Positions 15,882 to 24,933 are shown, counted from the stretch's first letter. The stretch is 64,000 nucleotides of DNA from Flavobacterium sedimenticola (GCF_030053345.1 NZ_JASGBP010000011.1:49355-113354), one strand, 5' to 3'. Notes: generated by a model not told the origin, from the sequence alone. Numbers and translations: made by a program.

Positions 15882-17338
15882 TGAAAATAGTTTGGCTGAA
15901 ACGAGACTTGCGATTATACGATCACGAAGCGCTTTTTCGGGCTTTAGAAACTTCCGGAAAGGTATTGTTACTATACATCCTCGAACCTTCTCTACAGCAG
16001 GATTGCCATTACAGCCAACGTCATTTCGATTTTATCAAACAATCTTTAGAAGAATTACAGGCGGAACTGCTGCCTTATCATACCCAAATATTGGTTGTAG
16101 AGGAAGAAGCCGTTACAGTTTTTAAAAAGCTAATCGAAATCATCCCTATTCAGGGTATTTACTCGCATCAGGAAACCGGAATAAAAGTCACTTACGAACG
16201 GGATTTGGCGGTAGCCGAAGTATTTAAAGAGCACGGCATTCCGTGGTATGAATACAGTAATAACGGTGTCATTCGCGGCTTGCAAAATCGAAAGCATTGG
16301 AAAGAAGATTGGTATGATACTATGGAAAAACCCTGCTTTCCGTTTAAAGCCGATAGCCGAAGTTTTATCAAGTACCGGGAACTCGAAGCCATTGAACACT
16401 TTTTTACCGTACCGAATCTTAAAACCGAAAAGAATACGCCTTTCCAAAAAGGCGGTACGAAAACCGGCTGGCGCTATCTGCAATCGTTTTTGGAGCAACG
16501 CGTTGAAAATTACAGTAAGCACATCTCCAAACCTCAGGAAGCCCGTATGGGGTGTAGTCGATTATCGCCTTATATTGCCTGGGGCAATCTGTCGATCCGT
16601 CAAGTATATCAAGCGGCGCTGCAACAATCTAAAAGCGGAAAATTCAAACGACAAATTGCCAATTTTGCTTCCCGATTGCGTTGGCAAGCGCATTTCATTC
16701 AAAAGTTTGAAATGGAATGTGAAATGGAGTTTGTAGCGGTGAACAAAGGCTATCGCAGCTTAAACCAACCCGTTCGTGATGATTGGCACCGGGCATGGAC
16801 AGAAGGCAGAACCGGAGTGCCACTTGTGGATGCTTGTATCCGTTGTCTAAAAACGACAGGCTATCTCAATTTCAGAATGCGGGCTTTAATCGTTTCGTTT
16901 TACACCCATCATTTGTTTCAACCGTGGCAAAAATGCAGTCCGTTCTTGGCGCAACAATTCCTCGACTTTGAACCCGGCATTCACTATCCGCAAATCCAAA
17001 TGCAGGCCGGTGTCACCGGAATCAACACACTTCGGGTATACAATCCGGTTAAAAATTCACAGGAACACGATCCGGAAGGCCTCTTTATCAAAAAATGGGT
17101 ACCTGAGTTGGCTAACTTGCCTGCTCCTTTACTTCACGAACCTTGGAAACTGACTCCTATTGAACAGATTTTTCATCAGTTTACGCCGGGAGCCGATTAT
17201 CCGTTACCGATTGTGCCCTTGGAAGAATCCCGAAAAAAATCATCCGACTTCTTTTGGAATATGCGAAAGGAAAACGCTGTGCGAACCGACAGTAAACGTG
17301 TTTTAGAAAAGCATACGTTTCCCGACAGATCCGAATAA
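15881..17338 (+). CDS. Divergent cryptochrome/photolyase-family flavoprotein
   Basis: 485 residues. The N-terminal photolyase domain is clear ([19 protein letters not shown]), as is the FAD domain ([47 protein letters not shown]). In place of the usual NxGxWQWAAGxGxD block it has [15 protein letters not shown], so by eye alignment the FAD-proximal Asn and both Trp residues are lost. A conventional electron-transfer chain and CPD contact are therefore unlikely, and a cryptochrome-like sensor or a different repair reaction is possible. It overlaps phrB by one base, and its stop is 7 bases from a convergent gene. Confidence 0.82.
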   Translation: MKIVWLKRDLRLYDHEALFRALETSGKVLLLYILEPSLQQDCHYSQRHFDFIKQSLEELQAELLPYHTQILVVEEEAVTVFKKLIEIIPIQGIYSHQETGIKVTYERDLAVAEVFKEHGIPWYEYSNNGVIRGLQNRKHWKEDWYDTMEKPCFPFKADSRSFIKYRELEAIEHFFTVPNLKTEKNTPFQKGGTKTGWRYLQSFLEQRVENYSKHISKPQEARMGCSRLSPYIAWGNLSIRQVYQAALQQSKSGKFKRQIANFASRLRWQAHFIQKFEMECEMEFVAVNKGYRSLNQPVRDDWHRAWTEGRTGVPLVDACIRCLKTTGYLNFRMRALIVSFYTHHLFQPWQKCSPFLAQQFLDFEPGIHYPQIQMQAGVTGINTLRVYNPVKNSQEHDPEGLFIKKWVPELANLPAPLLHEPWKLTPIEQIFHQFTPGADYPLPIVPLEESRKKSSDFFWNMRKENAVRTDSKRVLEKHTFPDRSE

Positions 17339-17345
17339 AGGCTTA

Positions 17346-18011
17346 CTAGGAATTGACTTTTATCGTTTTGATTCGATCAAAACTCAATTCATTAAAATGT
17401 TGGATGACCATATCGGCTTTCGAGTAATCCTGCATTTTTGAGTGAAAACTTTCGTAACCAATACAAAAGATACCGGCCGCTTTGGCCGCTAAAATGCCGT
17501 TGGTGCTGTCTTCAATCACGATACAATTTTCCACAGGGGTTTGAGCCAAAAAAGCTGCGTGTTGAAAAATTGCCGGATGTGGTTTCGATTTTGGGAAATC
17601 TTCGCCCGAAACAATATGCGAAAAGTAAGGATGCAATCCAAACCGATTAAAAATTCGGTGAATCGTTACCGTAGCCGATGACGAAGCCAAAACCAATTGC
17701 ATGTCTTTGCTGTGCAATTCTTTAATCAAATCTTCGACACCATCAAGCAAATACAAGTCTTCTTTCTGATCAAACGCTTCATTAAATAGTTCCCGCTTGG
17801 TTTCAACCAAGGTGTTGACCTCCTCGCTCAGGTTAAATTGGACTTTCAAGCGTTCAAAAATATTTTTGGTAGAATTCCCGGTAAATGAGGCATACATTTC
17901 GGGAGTAACTTCAATATTTAGTTGTTTGAAATGTTGGTTATACGCATAATGGTGTACCGGTTCGGTATCCACAATTACGCCGTCCATATCAAAAATTACG
18001 GTCTGAATCAT
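17346..18011 (-). CDS. HAD-superfamily phosphatase (beta-phosphoglucomutase/phosphoglycolate phosphatase type)
   Basis: 221 residues. Motif I is FDMDGVIVDTEPVHH (residues 7-21), followed by a C1 helical cap. Motif II is the Ser in VLASSSATV, and the Lys and acidic motifs are KSKPHPAIF and VIEDSTNGILAAKAAG. Cytosolic enzymes of this type act on small phosphorylated sugars or correct metabolic side products. It is convergent with the photolyase gene and shares the strand with tcdA 24 bases upstream. The exact substrate cannot be assigned. Confidence 0.85.
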   Translation of the reverse strand: MIQTVIFDMDGVIVDTEPVHHYAYNQHFKQLNIEVTPEMYASFTGNSTKNIFERLKVQFNLSEEVNTLVETKRELFNEAFDQKEDLYLLDGVEDLIKELHSKDMQLVLASSSATVTIHRIFNRFGLHPYFSHIVSGEDFPKSKPHPAIFQHAAFLAQTPVENCIVIEDSTNGILAAKAAGIFCIGYESFHSKMQDYSKADMVIQHFNELSFDRIKTIKVNS

Positions 18012-18035
18012 AGCAGTTTGGAGTTGAGGCTTACT

Positions 18036-18758
18036 TTATTTTTGTTTTTTGAGTAAATGTTTCACTACAGTTTCGGCAGCGTGCAAACCAAAAAGACACG
18101 GCATCCAACTGTTGGTACCGTAAAAGGATTTTTTAAAATTGGTACCATCCGTCATTTTAACACTGCTTTCATCGGGTCTTTCATACGAATATACTACTTT
18201 GACGCCGCTCGAAATACCCTCTTTTTTAAGACGCTTGCGCACCACTTTGGCCAACGGACAGTAATCGGTTTTGCGGATGTCGGTTACTTTAACTTTCGAA
18301 GCTTCGTACTTGCCTCCGGCGCCCATATTACTAATCACTTTTACCCCTTTGCGTTTGGCTGCTATGATCAAATTGAGTTTAGGGGTTACGCTATCAATGC
18401 AATCGAGTACATAATCAAACTCGGGAGTGACAATTTCATTTGCTCTTTCGGGAGAAAGAAATTCTTTCACTACTACCAAATTAAGTTCCGGATTGATGTC
18501 TAACAAACGTGCGGCCATCAACTCTACTTTAGGCAAACCAACCGTAGAATGTAAGGCCGGCAACTGGCGGTTGATATTGGTGATATCAACCACATCCCCA
18601 TCAACAATGGTCATATTTCCTACTCCGGCTCGAGCCAGAAACTCGGCTGCAAAAGAACCGACACCACCCAAGCCAACAACCAATACGTTGGCATTTTTTA
18701 AATTATTTAATCCTTCTTCTTTAAATAAAAGCTCAGCTCGTTCTTGCCACTTTGCCAT
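18036..18758 (-). CDS. tcdA: tRNA threonylcarbamoyladenosine dehydratase
   Basis: 240 residues of the E1-like ThiF/MoeB fold. The ATP-binding loop is VVGLGGVGSFAAEFLARAGVG (near residue 26), and the INRQLPALHSTVG segment and the catalytic-region DCIDSVTPKL follow. The TcdA-specific GAGGKYEASKVKVTDI and YSYERPD segments are present. The enzyme uses ATP to cyclise t6A at position 37 of ANN-decoding tRNAs to ct6A. It is followed on the minus strand by the HAD gene. Length and motifs are typical. Confidence 0.9.
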   Translation of the reverse strand: MAKWQERAELLFKEEGLNNLKNANVLVVGLGGVGSFAAEFLARAGVGNMTIVDGDVVDITNINRQLPALHSTVGLPKVELMAARLLDINPELNLVVVKEFLSPERANEIVTPEFDYVLDCIDSVTPKLNLIIAAKRKGVKVISNMGAGGKYEASKVKVTDIRKTDYCPLAKVVRKRLKKEGISSGVKVVYSYERPDESSVKMTDGTNFKKSFYGTNSWMPCLFGLHAAETVVKHLLKKQK

Positions 18759-18850
18759 CAGAATAATACATTTTCAATTGTGAAGCTGCAAAAATAAGGA
18801 TAAAAATGAAGGTGCAAAACTTCCTCACATTAAGATTGGCTCGATTGGAA

Positions 18851-19498
18851 CTAGTACTCTTTAAAAATCGTTTTCCAATTGGCAGCGACTTGCTGTTGCA
18901 AGGTTTCTAAGGTCATGCCTTTGTATTGGGCTGCTTTGAGATAGACGTCTTCCAGGGTTTCTTCCATCATATCGGTTTCGAGTAAAAATCGGTCATTCGG
19001 TACCGATGCAAAAACGTCTTTGAGTTCCGGGTTCCGTAATAAATATTTCCCGAATGACAGATAAAATCCATGGTCGACCATTTGCTGGGCAACTTGTGCA
19101 TTCTTCGAAAATCCGTGTAAAACAACCGGAACCGTAATGTGTAATCGGTTTTTAATCGCCACCAATTCCTGATACGCGGCTACCAAATGCAAGACCAACG
19201 GTTTTTGGTAGTGTTCTGCCAAGGCAATTTGTTTTTCAAATACGGCAATTTGAATTTCCATCGGAATGTCGATGCGTTTGTCTAAACCGCATTCGCCCAA
19301 AGCCCAACATTCGGGTAAGGCTAATTGGGTTTCGATGCATTGCAAATCGCTTTCCAATCGATTCTCGTCGATATACCAAGGGTGAATGCCTATGGAATAT
19401 TGCGGAATGGCATCATTAAATGCCCAAGGATATTGGTTAACCAATTCGATTATATTGGCATTATTTGTATAATGATGGGTATGTAAATTGTACAACAT
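18851..19498 (-). CDS. TatD-family metal-dependent hydrolase
   Basis: 215 residues, shorter than the 260 or so of E. coli TatD. The first metal site is reduced to NLHTHHY (residues 4-10), and further family marks are IGIHPWYID, LGECGLDKR with the conserved Glu, LVLHLVAA, VLHGFSKN and LLETDMME with the late Asp. The family are TIM-barrel nucleases or phosphoesterases. The ATG shares one base with the stop of the DUF1684 gene (TGATG on the minus strand), so the two are coupled. The biological substrate is unknown. Confidence 0.85.
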   Translation of the reverse strand: MLYNLHTHHYTNNANIIELVNQYPWAFNDAIPQYSIGIHPWYIDENRLESDLQCIETQLALPECWALGECGLDKRIDIPMEIQIAVFEKQIALAEHYQKPLVLHLVAAYQELVAIKNRLHITVPVVLHGFSKNAQVAQQMVDHGFYLSFGKYLLRNPELKDVFASVPNDRFLLETDMMEETLEDVYLKAAQYKGMTLETLQQQVAANWKTIFKEY

Positions 19499-20085
19499 CA
19501 GTCGTGGAATTTCTTTACACCGGCCAAAATTTCAATCGGCAAATCGTTTTCCAACGGAACAATCGGGCAGGAATACTTGTGATTGTAAGCGCAATATGGA
19601 TTGTAGGCTTTGTTAAAATCGATGACAACCGTTTCCGATTTCGGAATTCGCATATCAAGATAGCGACCTCCTATATAACTTTCCTTGCCGCAAGTCAAAT
19701 CGGAAAACGGCAGAAACAGATAATCCTCATAACCTTCTTTCTGAATCAAATCGATATTTTGATATACGTTCAATTGAAACGCTTGGCCGTCAATAGCAAA
19801 ATGAAGCTCGCCGTATTTAACGTATTCCGGCAATCGGGAACTCGTGGTTTTCATCTTAAACACTTTTTCGTTGGGTGTTCGAACAAATTGAGCCTGCACA
19901 ATGAACTTTTCGGTTATCGGATAGAAAGACAAGCCCTTGAATACTTTAAAGTCTTCCTCGGTCAACGGACTGTCTTCCCGGGTGGCAAATTCTTTATTGA
20001 GATTATTTTGAAATTCCTGCGCTTTTTCTTGTGAGAGCAACAGGGAGGCTTGAAATAACAAGATAAGAAAGCATAATTTTTTCAT
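19498..20085 (-). CDS. Exported DUF1684 protein
   Basis: 195 residues with a signal peptide (ILLFQASLLLSQ, cleavage near residue 19). The DUF1684 core is recognisable: SPLTEEDFKVFKGLSFYP, LHFAIDGQAFQLNVYQN, FLPFSDLTCGKESYIGGRYLD and the end block YNPYCAYNHKYSCPIVPLEN, with conserved Cys residues. The family is widespread and uncharacterised. The stop overlaps the start of the TatD gene, so both come from one transcript beginning in the gap between here and the divergent MFS gene. Confidence 0.85.
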   Translation of the reverse strand: MKKLCFLILLFQASLLLSQEKAQEFQNNLNKEFATREDSPLTEEDFKVFKGLSFYPITEKFIVQAQFVRTPNEKVFKMKTTSSRLPEYVKYGELHFAIDGQAFQLNVYQNIDLIQKEGYEDYLFLPFSDLTCGKESYIGGRYLDMRIPKSETVVIDFNKAYNPYCAYNHKYSCPIVPLENDLPIEILAGVKKFHD

Positions 20086-20201
20086 CGGTCACTTTTTAAC
20101 AAAAATAGTACAAAAAATGTTGGCAAACTCAGAAACTTACGCTGATAGAAACTCTCAATCTTCGTACCTTTACGACATCAATCAATCATCAATCATGCTC
20201 C

Positions 20202-21434
20202 ATGCTTAAAACGGCTTTCCAACGCTATATTAATAATTTCAGAGGATTCTCCCGTGAAATTTGGATACTTACCCTAATCACTTTTATCAACAGAGCCGGC
20301 ACCATGGTATTACCCTTTCTGTCAAAATATTTAAAAGAAGATTTAGGGTTTTCCAATGGACAGATTGGTTCGGTGTTGGCTTGCTTTGGGATTGGTTCTT
20401 TGGTTGGTTCGTGGCTTGGCGGAAAACTCTCTGACAAAATTGGCTTTTACAAGATAATGATTTTCAGTTTGTTGGCTACCGGAGTCCTGATGTTTTTCCT
20501 TCAGTTTATCCATAGTTTTATAGGACTTTGTATCGGTATGTTTCTCATGATGAGTATTGCCGATATGTTTCGCCCGGCGATGTTCGTTTCACTTGGTGCC
20601 TATGCCAAACCCGAAAACAGAACCCGCGCACTGACTTTGGTTCGATTGGCCATTAATCTTGGTTTTGCGGCCGGTCCGGCTTTGGGTGGTTTGATTATCA
20701 TGGGAATCGGCTACAATGGTTTGTTCTGGATTGATGGCGCGACCTGTATTGTGGCTATACTGATTTTTTGGATTAAGGTAAAAGAAAAGAAGAAAACAGC
20801 TTTCAGAGACAAAGAGCATCCGGGAGAAGTGCTAACCCATTCTGTATTTAAAGACAAACCCTTTCTCCTATTTATGTTTACGTGTTTGGTTACAGGGATT
20901 TTGTTTTTTCAGGTCTTTACCACCATTCCGCTCTATCATAAAGATCAATTTAACTTAACCGAATTGCAAACCGGGTTGTTGCTCACCATGAACGGTTTGT
21001 TAATCTTTTTCCTCGAAATGCCTATCGTAAGTTATGTGGAACGAAACCATATCGATAAGATTAAAGTGGTGGCATTGGGTTGTTTTATGATGGCCATCAG
21101 TTTGTTTTTGATGCTAATCAATACTTGGGCCGGTATATTGATTATTATGATGTTGTTTATGACTTTTGGGGAAATGTTCGCTTTTCCATTCTCCAACTCT
21201 GTTTCCCTGAGCCGCGCTCCAAAAGGGCACGAAGGTCGATACATGGCGATTTACACCATGAGTTACGGACTTGCCCATATACTGAGTGCCGAAATCGGCA
21301 TGCATGTAATAAACTTGGGGTATCAAACCAATTGGCTTCTAATGGGCAGCCTTGGCTTGGTTGGCTTGTTTTCCGGTATTTGGGTGTACCGACTTGTAAA
21401 TCAAGAAAATAACCTTAAAACAATCAAATCCTAA
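20202..21434 (+). CDS. Major facilitator superfamily transporter (drug/proton antiporter type)
   Basis: 410 residues with twelve predicted membrane helices. The loop 2-3 MFS motif is GSWLGGKLSDKIGFYK (near residue 68), and helix 5 carries LAINLGFAAGPALGGLI, the antiporter motif C pattern. It sits alone, divergent from the DUF1684/TatD pair and about 120 bases before blaI. It probably exports a small lipophilic compound or related solute using the proton gradient; the substrate is not predictable. Confidence 0.87.
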   Translation: MLKTAFQRYINNFRGFSREIWILTLITFINRAGTMVLPFLSKYLKEDLGFSNGQIGSVLACFGIGSLVGSWLGGKLSDKIGFYKIMIFSLLATGVLMFFLQFIHSFIGLCIGMFLMMSIADMFRPAMFVSLGAYAKPENRTRALTLVRLAINLGFAAGPALGGLIIMGIGYNGLFWIDGATCIVAILIFWIKVKEKKKTAFRDKEHPGEVLTHSVFKDKPFLLFMFTCLVTGILFFQVFTTIPLYHKDQFNLTELQTGLLLTMNGLLIFFLEMPIVSYVERNHIDKIKVVALGCFMMAISLFLMLINTWAGILIIMMLFMTFGEMFAFPFSNSVSLSRAPKGHEGRYMAIYTMSYGLAHILSAEIGMHVINLGYQTNWLLMGSLGLVGLFSGIWVYRLVNQENNLKTIKS

Positions 21435-21465
21435 AGGCCATAATTCTCTTAAATTCCTTAAATTT

Positions 21466-21519
21466 TAGTTAAATAACTATAATTATAGTTGTGTAACTAA
21501 AAAAATAGTTATACGTTTG
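21466..21519 (+). promoter_or_regulatory. Promoter with overlapping dyad operators for the BlaI/M56 operon
   Basis: A -33 TTG (21489-21491), a 20-bp spacer and a -7 TACGTTTG (21512-21519) make a good Bacteroidota promoter. Three dyads overlap it: TAGTTA-AA-TAACTA at 21466-21479, the perfect 16-base palindrome AACTATAATTATAGTT at 21475-21490, and TAACTA-N6-TAGTTA at 21494-21511, which fills the spacer exactly. BlaI-family repressors bind short dyads at their own promoters, so autoregulation by the adjacent blaI is the natural reading. Confidence 0.75.
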
Positions 21520-21553
21520 TTTTGTCATAATTGATAGACCAAAAAAGAGAATC

Positions 21554-21913
21554 ATGCAAAAGTTAACAAACAAAGAAGAAGAGATTATGCAGATTTTATG
21601 GAAGCTGAAAAAAGCTTTTGTAAAAGAAGTTTTGGCCGAAATTACCGAAGATCAACCGCATTACAACACGCTCTCTACCATCATTAGAAATTTAGAAGAA
21701 AAAGGTTTTGTAGGACACCATGCTTTTGGCAATACCCATCAGTACTACCCTATTGTAAAAATGGAAGACTACAGAAAGCGCTTTATGAATACGGCTATCG
21801 AAAATTATTTTAATAGCTCGTACAAAAATTTAGTTTCCTTTTTTGCCGAAGAAGAAAAAATTTCGGCCGAAGAACTCCGAGAGATTTTAGCGATTATCGA
21901 AAAGAAAAAATAA
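21554..21913 (+). CDS. BlaI/MecI/CopY-family transcriptional repressor
   Basis: 119 residues, the usual length. The N-terminal winged helix is clear (LTNKEEEIMQILWKLKKAFV, then YNTLSTIIRNLEEKGFVGH as recognition region), followed by HQYYPIVKMEDYR and a C-terminal dimerisation helix. Known relatives dimerise on operators of their own operon and are inactivated through a partner M56 membrane protease, which is the next gene, one base away. The operator-like dyads at 21466-21511 fit this model. The signal and the target genes outside this operon are unknown. Confidence 0.9.
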   Translation: MQKLTNKEEEIMQILWKLKKAFVKEVLAEITEDQPHYNTLSTIIRNLEEKGFVGHHAFGNTHQYYPIVKMEDYRKRFMNTAIENYFNSSYKNLVSFFAEEEKISAEELREILAIIEKKK

Positions 21914-21914
21914 T

Positions 21915-23732
21915 ATGGAAGCGCTTTTCCTATACCTTTTAAAATCGAGCGGCTTAATTGCTTTGTTTTACATTGCCTACTATTTTTTAGTGCAAAAAGA
22001 AACCTTTTTTAACAGCAATCGATGGTTTCTGATTACCGGTTTGTTTACGTCATTACTCCTGCCGCTGTTTTCGTTTACGAAGATTGTCTATGTTGAGCGC
22101 CCTAAAATTCGCTTGGAAGACTTAGTGGCGTATGCTAATGATACCAATGCCACACCAAAAATAACCGCTGTTGAAGCATTTGATTGGATGCAATTAGTTT
22201 GGGTTAGTTACATTATTATTGCTTTGCTTTTACTTTCGAAAATTGTAATTAGTTTAGTGTCTCTATTTCAAATGCTTTATCAACAGCAAAGAATTAAAAA
22301 TGAGAACTTTACACTTGTCGATTTAAACCATGATATTGCTCCATTTTCCTTCTTCAACTATATTGTATTTAACTCTTCTTTGTATACCCCCGAAGAATTA
22401 CAAAGTATACTATTACACGAAAAGGTACACAGCAGTGAAAAGCATTCTATCGACATGATGATTGCCAAGCTGTTTTGCATTCTCTTTTGGTTTAACCCGT
22501 TTGTTTGGCTGTATAAAAAGGCCATCATGCAAAATTTGGAGTTTATCGCCGACCATAAAGCCATGCATCAACTTGAAGATCCTAAAGTATATCAACGCGC
22601 CTTACTTAAAGCAGTTACTCATCAAAACTGTTTATCCATCACCAATAATTTTTATCAATCATTAATCAAAAAACGAATCGTTATGTTAAACACCCATCCA
22701 TCCCGACGAAGCAATTCTTGGAAGTACACATTAGTAGTTCCGGCATTAATCGGATTTGTGCTTTTGTTTCAAATCAAAACCGTAGCACAAGAAAAAGAGA
22801 CTGAAATCGAACTCGGTAAAGCCCTGCAACACCGGGAAGAAGTTCGATTAGTAATCAATAAAAATTCGACCGAAGCCGAATTGAAAAAAGAAGCCAAACG
22901 GTTGAAAGAGAATCATGGCATCACCTTAAAATGCTCTAAAATCAAACGCAATGCCGATGGTGAAATCACAGCCATTAAAGTGGAATTTAAAGATAAAAAC
23001 GGAAACAAAGGTGTTTCTCACGTAGCCGGAAATGAACCGATTGCTCCGATTCATTTTTACAAAAAAGGAGACGCTGTCGGATTTGGCAAACCCAAAAACA
23101 ACGTAAAAGTGTATGCCAACGTTCCGGGCGTGAAAATTAATGAAGGTGATGTTTATGCCTTCAACTTCAACGACAGTGTGCCGGGAATAAAAGATTTCAA
23201 TTTTGATTTTGATGTCGAAATCCCTGAAATGCCCGAAATCCCGAACATGCCCGAAGATCTTGGTCATATGACATGGCAAGACGGCACTGCTTCGAAAATA
23301 ATTATCAAAAAAGGCGATAAAAAACCAATGGTAATTGTTAACGGTAAAGTACTCTCTGACGAAATTGAAATTGAAAAAGCATTAAAAGAAGGCAATGGTC
23401 AATGCAGTATTGTCATCGACAGTGATACGAATGGCAAAGACAAAAAGGTTATCATTAACGGTAAAGACATGTTGGCCATCCGAGCCGAAGCTATGGAAAG
23501 TGCAAAAGCTCAGATGAAAAAAATGAAACCCATCATGAAAGAGCAAATCAAAATAGCCAATGGCGACTGGAAGCGTGTAAAAGAGGAGTTAGAGCGCGCT
23601 CGTCCGGAAATGGAAAAAACGAAAGTCGAGCTCGAAAAAACAAAAGCAGAGCTTCTCAAAACAAGAGACGAAGTGGAAAAAGTGAAAGCCGAAATCGAAA
23701 AAGCCAAAGCCGAACTTCAAAAAAAGAAATAA
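21915..23732 (+). CDS. BlaR1-like M56 membrane metallopeptidase with large periplasmic sensor region
   Basis: 605 residues. Membrane helices lie near residues 5-26, 38-58, 93-120 and 271-288, and the zinc motif HEKVH is at 168-172 in the cytosolic loop, followed by a second conserved acidic site near FIADHKAMH. In known BlaR1/MecR1 proteins this protease is switched on by an external ligand and leads to loss of the BlaI repressor. The outer region is not a penicillin-binding domain; it has a small alpha/beta module (about 305-395), a SKIIIKKGDKKP segment and a long Glu/Lys coiled coil (from about 520). That layout recurs in the next gene. Confidence 0.87.
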   Translation: MEALFLYLLKSSGLIALFYIAYYFLVQKETFFNSNRWFLITGLFTSLLLPLFSFTKIVYVERPKIRLEDLVAYANDTNATPKITAVEAFDWMQLVWVSYIIIALLLLSKIVISLVSLFQMLYQQQRIKNENFTLVDLNHDIAPFSFFNYIVFNSSLYTPEELQSILLHEKVHSSEKHSIDMMIAKLFCILFWFNPFVWLYKKAIMQNLEFIADHKAMHQLEDPKVYQRALLKAVTHQNCLSITNNFYQSLIKKRIVMLNTHPSRRSNSWKYTLVVPALIGFVLLFQIKTVAQEKETEIELGKALQHREEVRLVINKNSTEAELKKEAKRLKENHGITLKCSKIKRNADGEITAIKVEFKDKNGNKGVSHVAGNEPIAPIHFYKKGDAVGFGKPKNNVKVYANVPGVKINEGDVYAFNFNDSVPGIKDFNFDFDVEIPEMPEIPNMPEDLGHMTWQDGTASKIIIKKGDKKPMVIVNGKVLSDEIEIEKALKEGNGQCSIVIDSDTNGKDKKVIINGKDMLAIRAEAMESAKAQMKKMKPIMKEQIKIANGDWKRVKEELERARPEMEKTKVELEKTKAELLKTRDEVEKVKAEIEKAKAELQKKK

Positions 23733-23822
23733 ACGTTAAAGTTTTGCAAATCAATTATACCGGTGAACGGTAACTTTTTAAGTTTGAATCAGCAATTTCT
23801 GTCTAACACAAAATTTAGCACT

Positions 23823-24701
23823 ATGAAAAGAGTATTGAACCTAGCATCGATTCTTTTATTGTCAACTTTAGTAGGTTTTGCACAAACAAGCAAGCCTCGG
23901 GTTTGGAGGCCCAAAGCAGCTTCCGATAATGTAGTGATGACCTGGAACAAGAACACACCCGAAGAGGAAATGAAAGACGACATCAAAGCGCTGAGTGAGT
24001 ATGGTGTAACCATAAAATACGCGAATGTAAAACGCAATTCGGCCAATGAAATTATTGCTATTGATGTTTCCTTTGAAGACAAAAACGGACACAAAGGCAC
24101 TTTGAGCTACAACAACACGAAACCCATTTCGGTAATTAAATTTTACAAACAAGGCGAAGAGGTTGGCTTTGGCGAACCGGAGAACTCGTTCGGCGGAAGT
24201 CCTTTTGCCAACGGAATATCGGATAACGATTTTTTAAAACAATTCAACTTCAATTTTAACGATGGTGAAGCTCCCGGTGAACACTTTAAATTCGATTTCC
24301 CCGGAGATGCTTTGGGTAAATCCGGTTCAAAAATCATTATCAAAAAAGACGGCAAAAAGCCATTAGTTATTGAGAATGGTGAAGTAACCGAAGGCGGCGA
24401 TGATTACACCCCGGAAGAGATTGAAGAAATTAAGAAAAATAACAAAACAGAAAACTTTAACCATGATGACATTTATCACTTCAATTTCAATGGCCCTGAT
24501 GGTTTGGCTGAGCAAATGAAAAAAATGCAACAGCAATTGGACGAGTTAATGAAACAAAAAGACAGTAAGGACGACAAACAGGCTAACGAGAAAGCCTTGG
24601 AAGATTCTAAAAAGGAATTAGAGAAAGCCAAAGAAGAACTCGAAAACGCTAAAAAAGAACTCCAAAAAACGAAATCCCGTTTGAAAACACAAAAAGTATA
24701 A
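23823..24701 (+). CDS. Secreted protein duplicating the sensor region of the M56 protease
   Basis: 292 residues from the ATG at 23823; the upstream GTG at 23763 only adds a non-signal leader. A signal peptide (LASILLLSTLVGFAQ) leads into a module matching the M56 protein's outer domain in order: ALSEYGVTIKYANVKRN, EDKNGHKGT, IKFYKQGEEVGFGEPEN, then GSKIIIKKDGKKPLVIENGEV split across a shared segment, and finally a Glu/Lys coiled coil (from about residue 235). It has no membrane helices. It is probably a periplasmic partner, decoy or ligand carrier for the sensor (inference). It ends at a strong terminator. Confidence 0.8.
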   Translation: MKRVLNLASILLLSTLVGFAQTSKPRVWRPKAASDNVVMTWNKNTPEEEMKDDIKALSEYGVTIKYANVKRNSANEIIAIDVSFEDKNGHKGTLSYNNTKPISVIKFYKQGEEVGFGEPENSFGGSPFANGISDNDFLKQFNFNFNDGEAPGEHFKFDFPGDALGKSGSKIIIKKDGKKPLVIENGEVTEGGDDYTPEEIEEIKKNNKTENFNHDDIYHFNFNGPDGLAEQMKKMQQQLDELMKQKDSKDDKQANEKALEDSKKELEKAKEELENAKKELQKTKSRLKTQKV

Positions 24702-24705
24702 CAAA

Positions 24706-24732
24706 GAAAACCGCTGTTCAGCGGTTTTTTTT
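24706..24732 (+). terminator. Terminator of the BlaI/M56 operon
   Basis: An 8-9 bp stem (AACCGCTG with CAGCGGTT) with a tight TT loop is followed by nine or more T. Confidence 0.88.
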
Positions 24733-24761
24733 TATCTTGGTCAATATCAAAGCAAACCATT

Positions 24762-24920
24762 ATGTTTACCATTTTAGCAAAACTCAATAAGCTCATTTTA
24801 CCGAGCTTTACCAAACAACAATTAGATTTAACCAAAGCCAAAAAATGGCAATTGGCGATTATTGCCTGGCGCTACTATGTTACTTCGAGAGCATTGGATA
24901 ACAAAAAAATATTGCTTTAA
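24762..24920 (+). CDS. Small basic protein of 52 residues
   Basis: The frame begins with ATG at 24762, 30 bases after a terminator, and runs to TAA at 24918-24920. The product starts MFTILAKLNKLILPSF and has two amphipathic helices rich in Lys/Leu (TKQQLDLTKAKKWQLAIIAWRYYV). I recall short proteins of this look in other flavobacteria but cannot name a function. No membrane span or signal peptide is evident. It stands alone between the sensor operon and a tRNA gene. Confidence 0.6.
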   Translation: MFTILAKLNKLILPSFTKQQLDLTKAKKWQLAIIAWRYYVTSRALDNKKILL

Positions 24921-24933
24921 TTTTCACAATCGA

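Noticed and set aside
15598..16125. Long alternative frame across the photolyase junction
   Set aside because: It is in a different frame from two well-supported photolyase genes and has no recognisable motif; same for other frames within 15881-17338.
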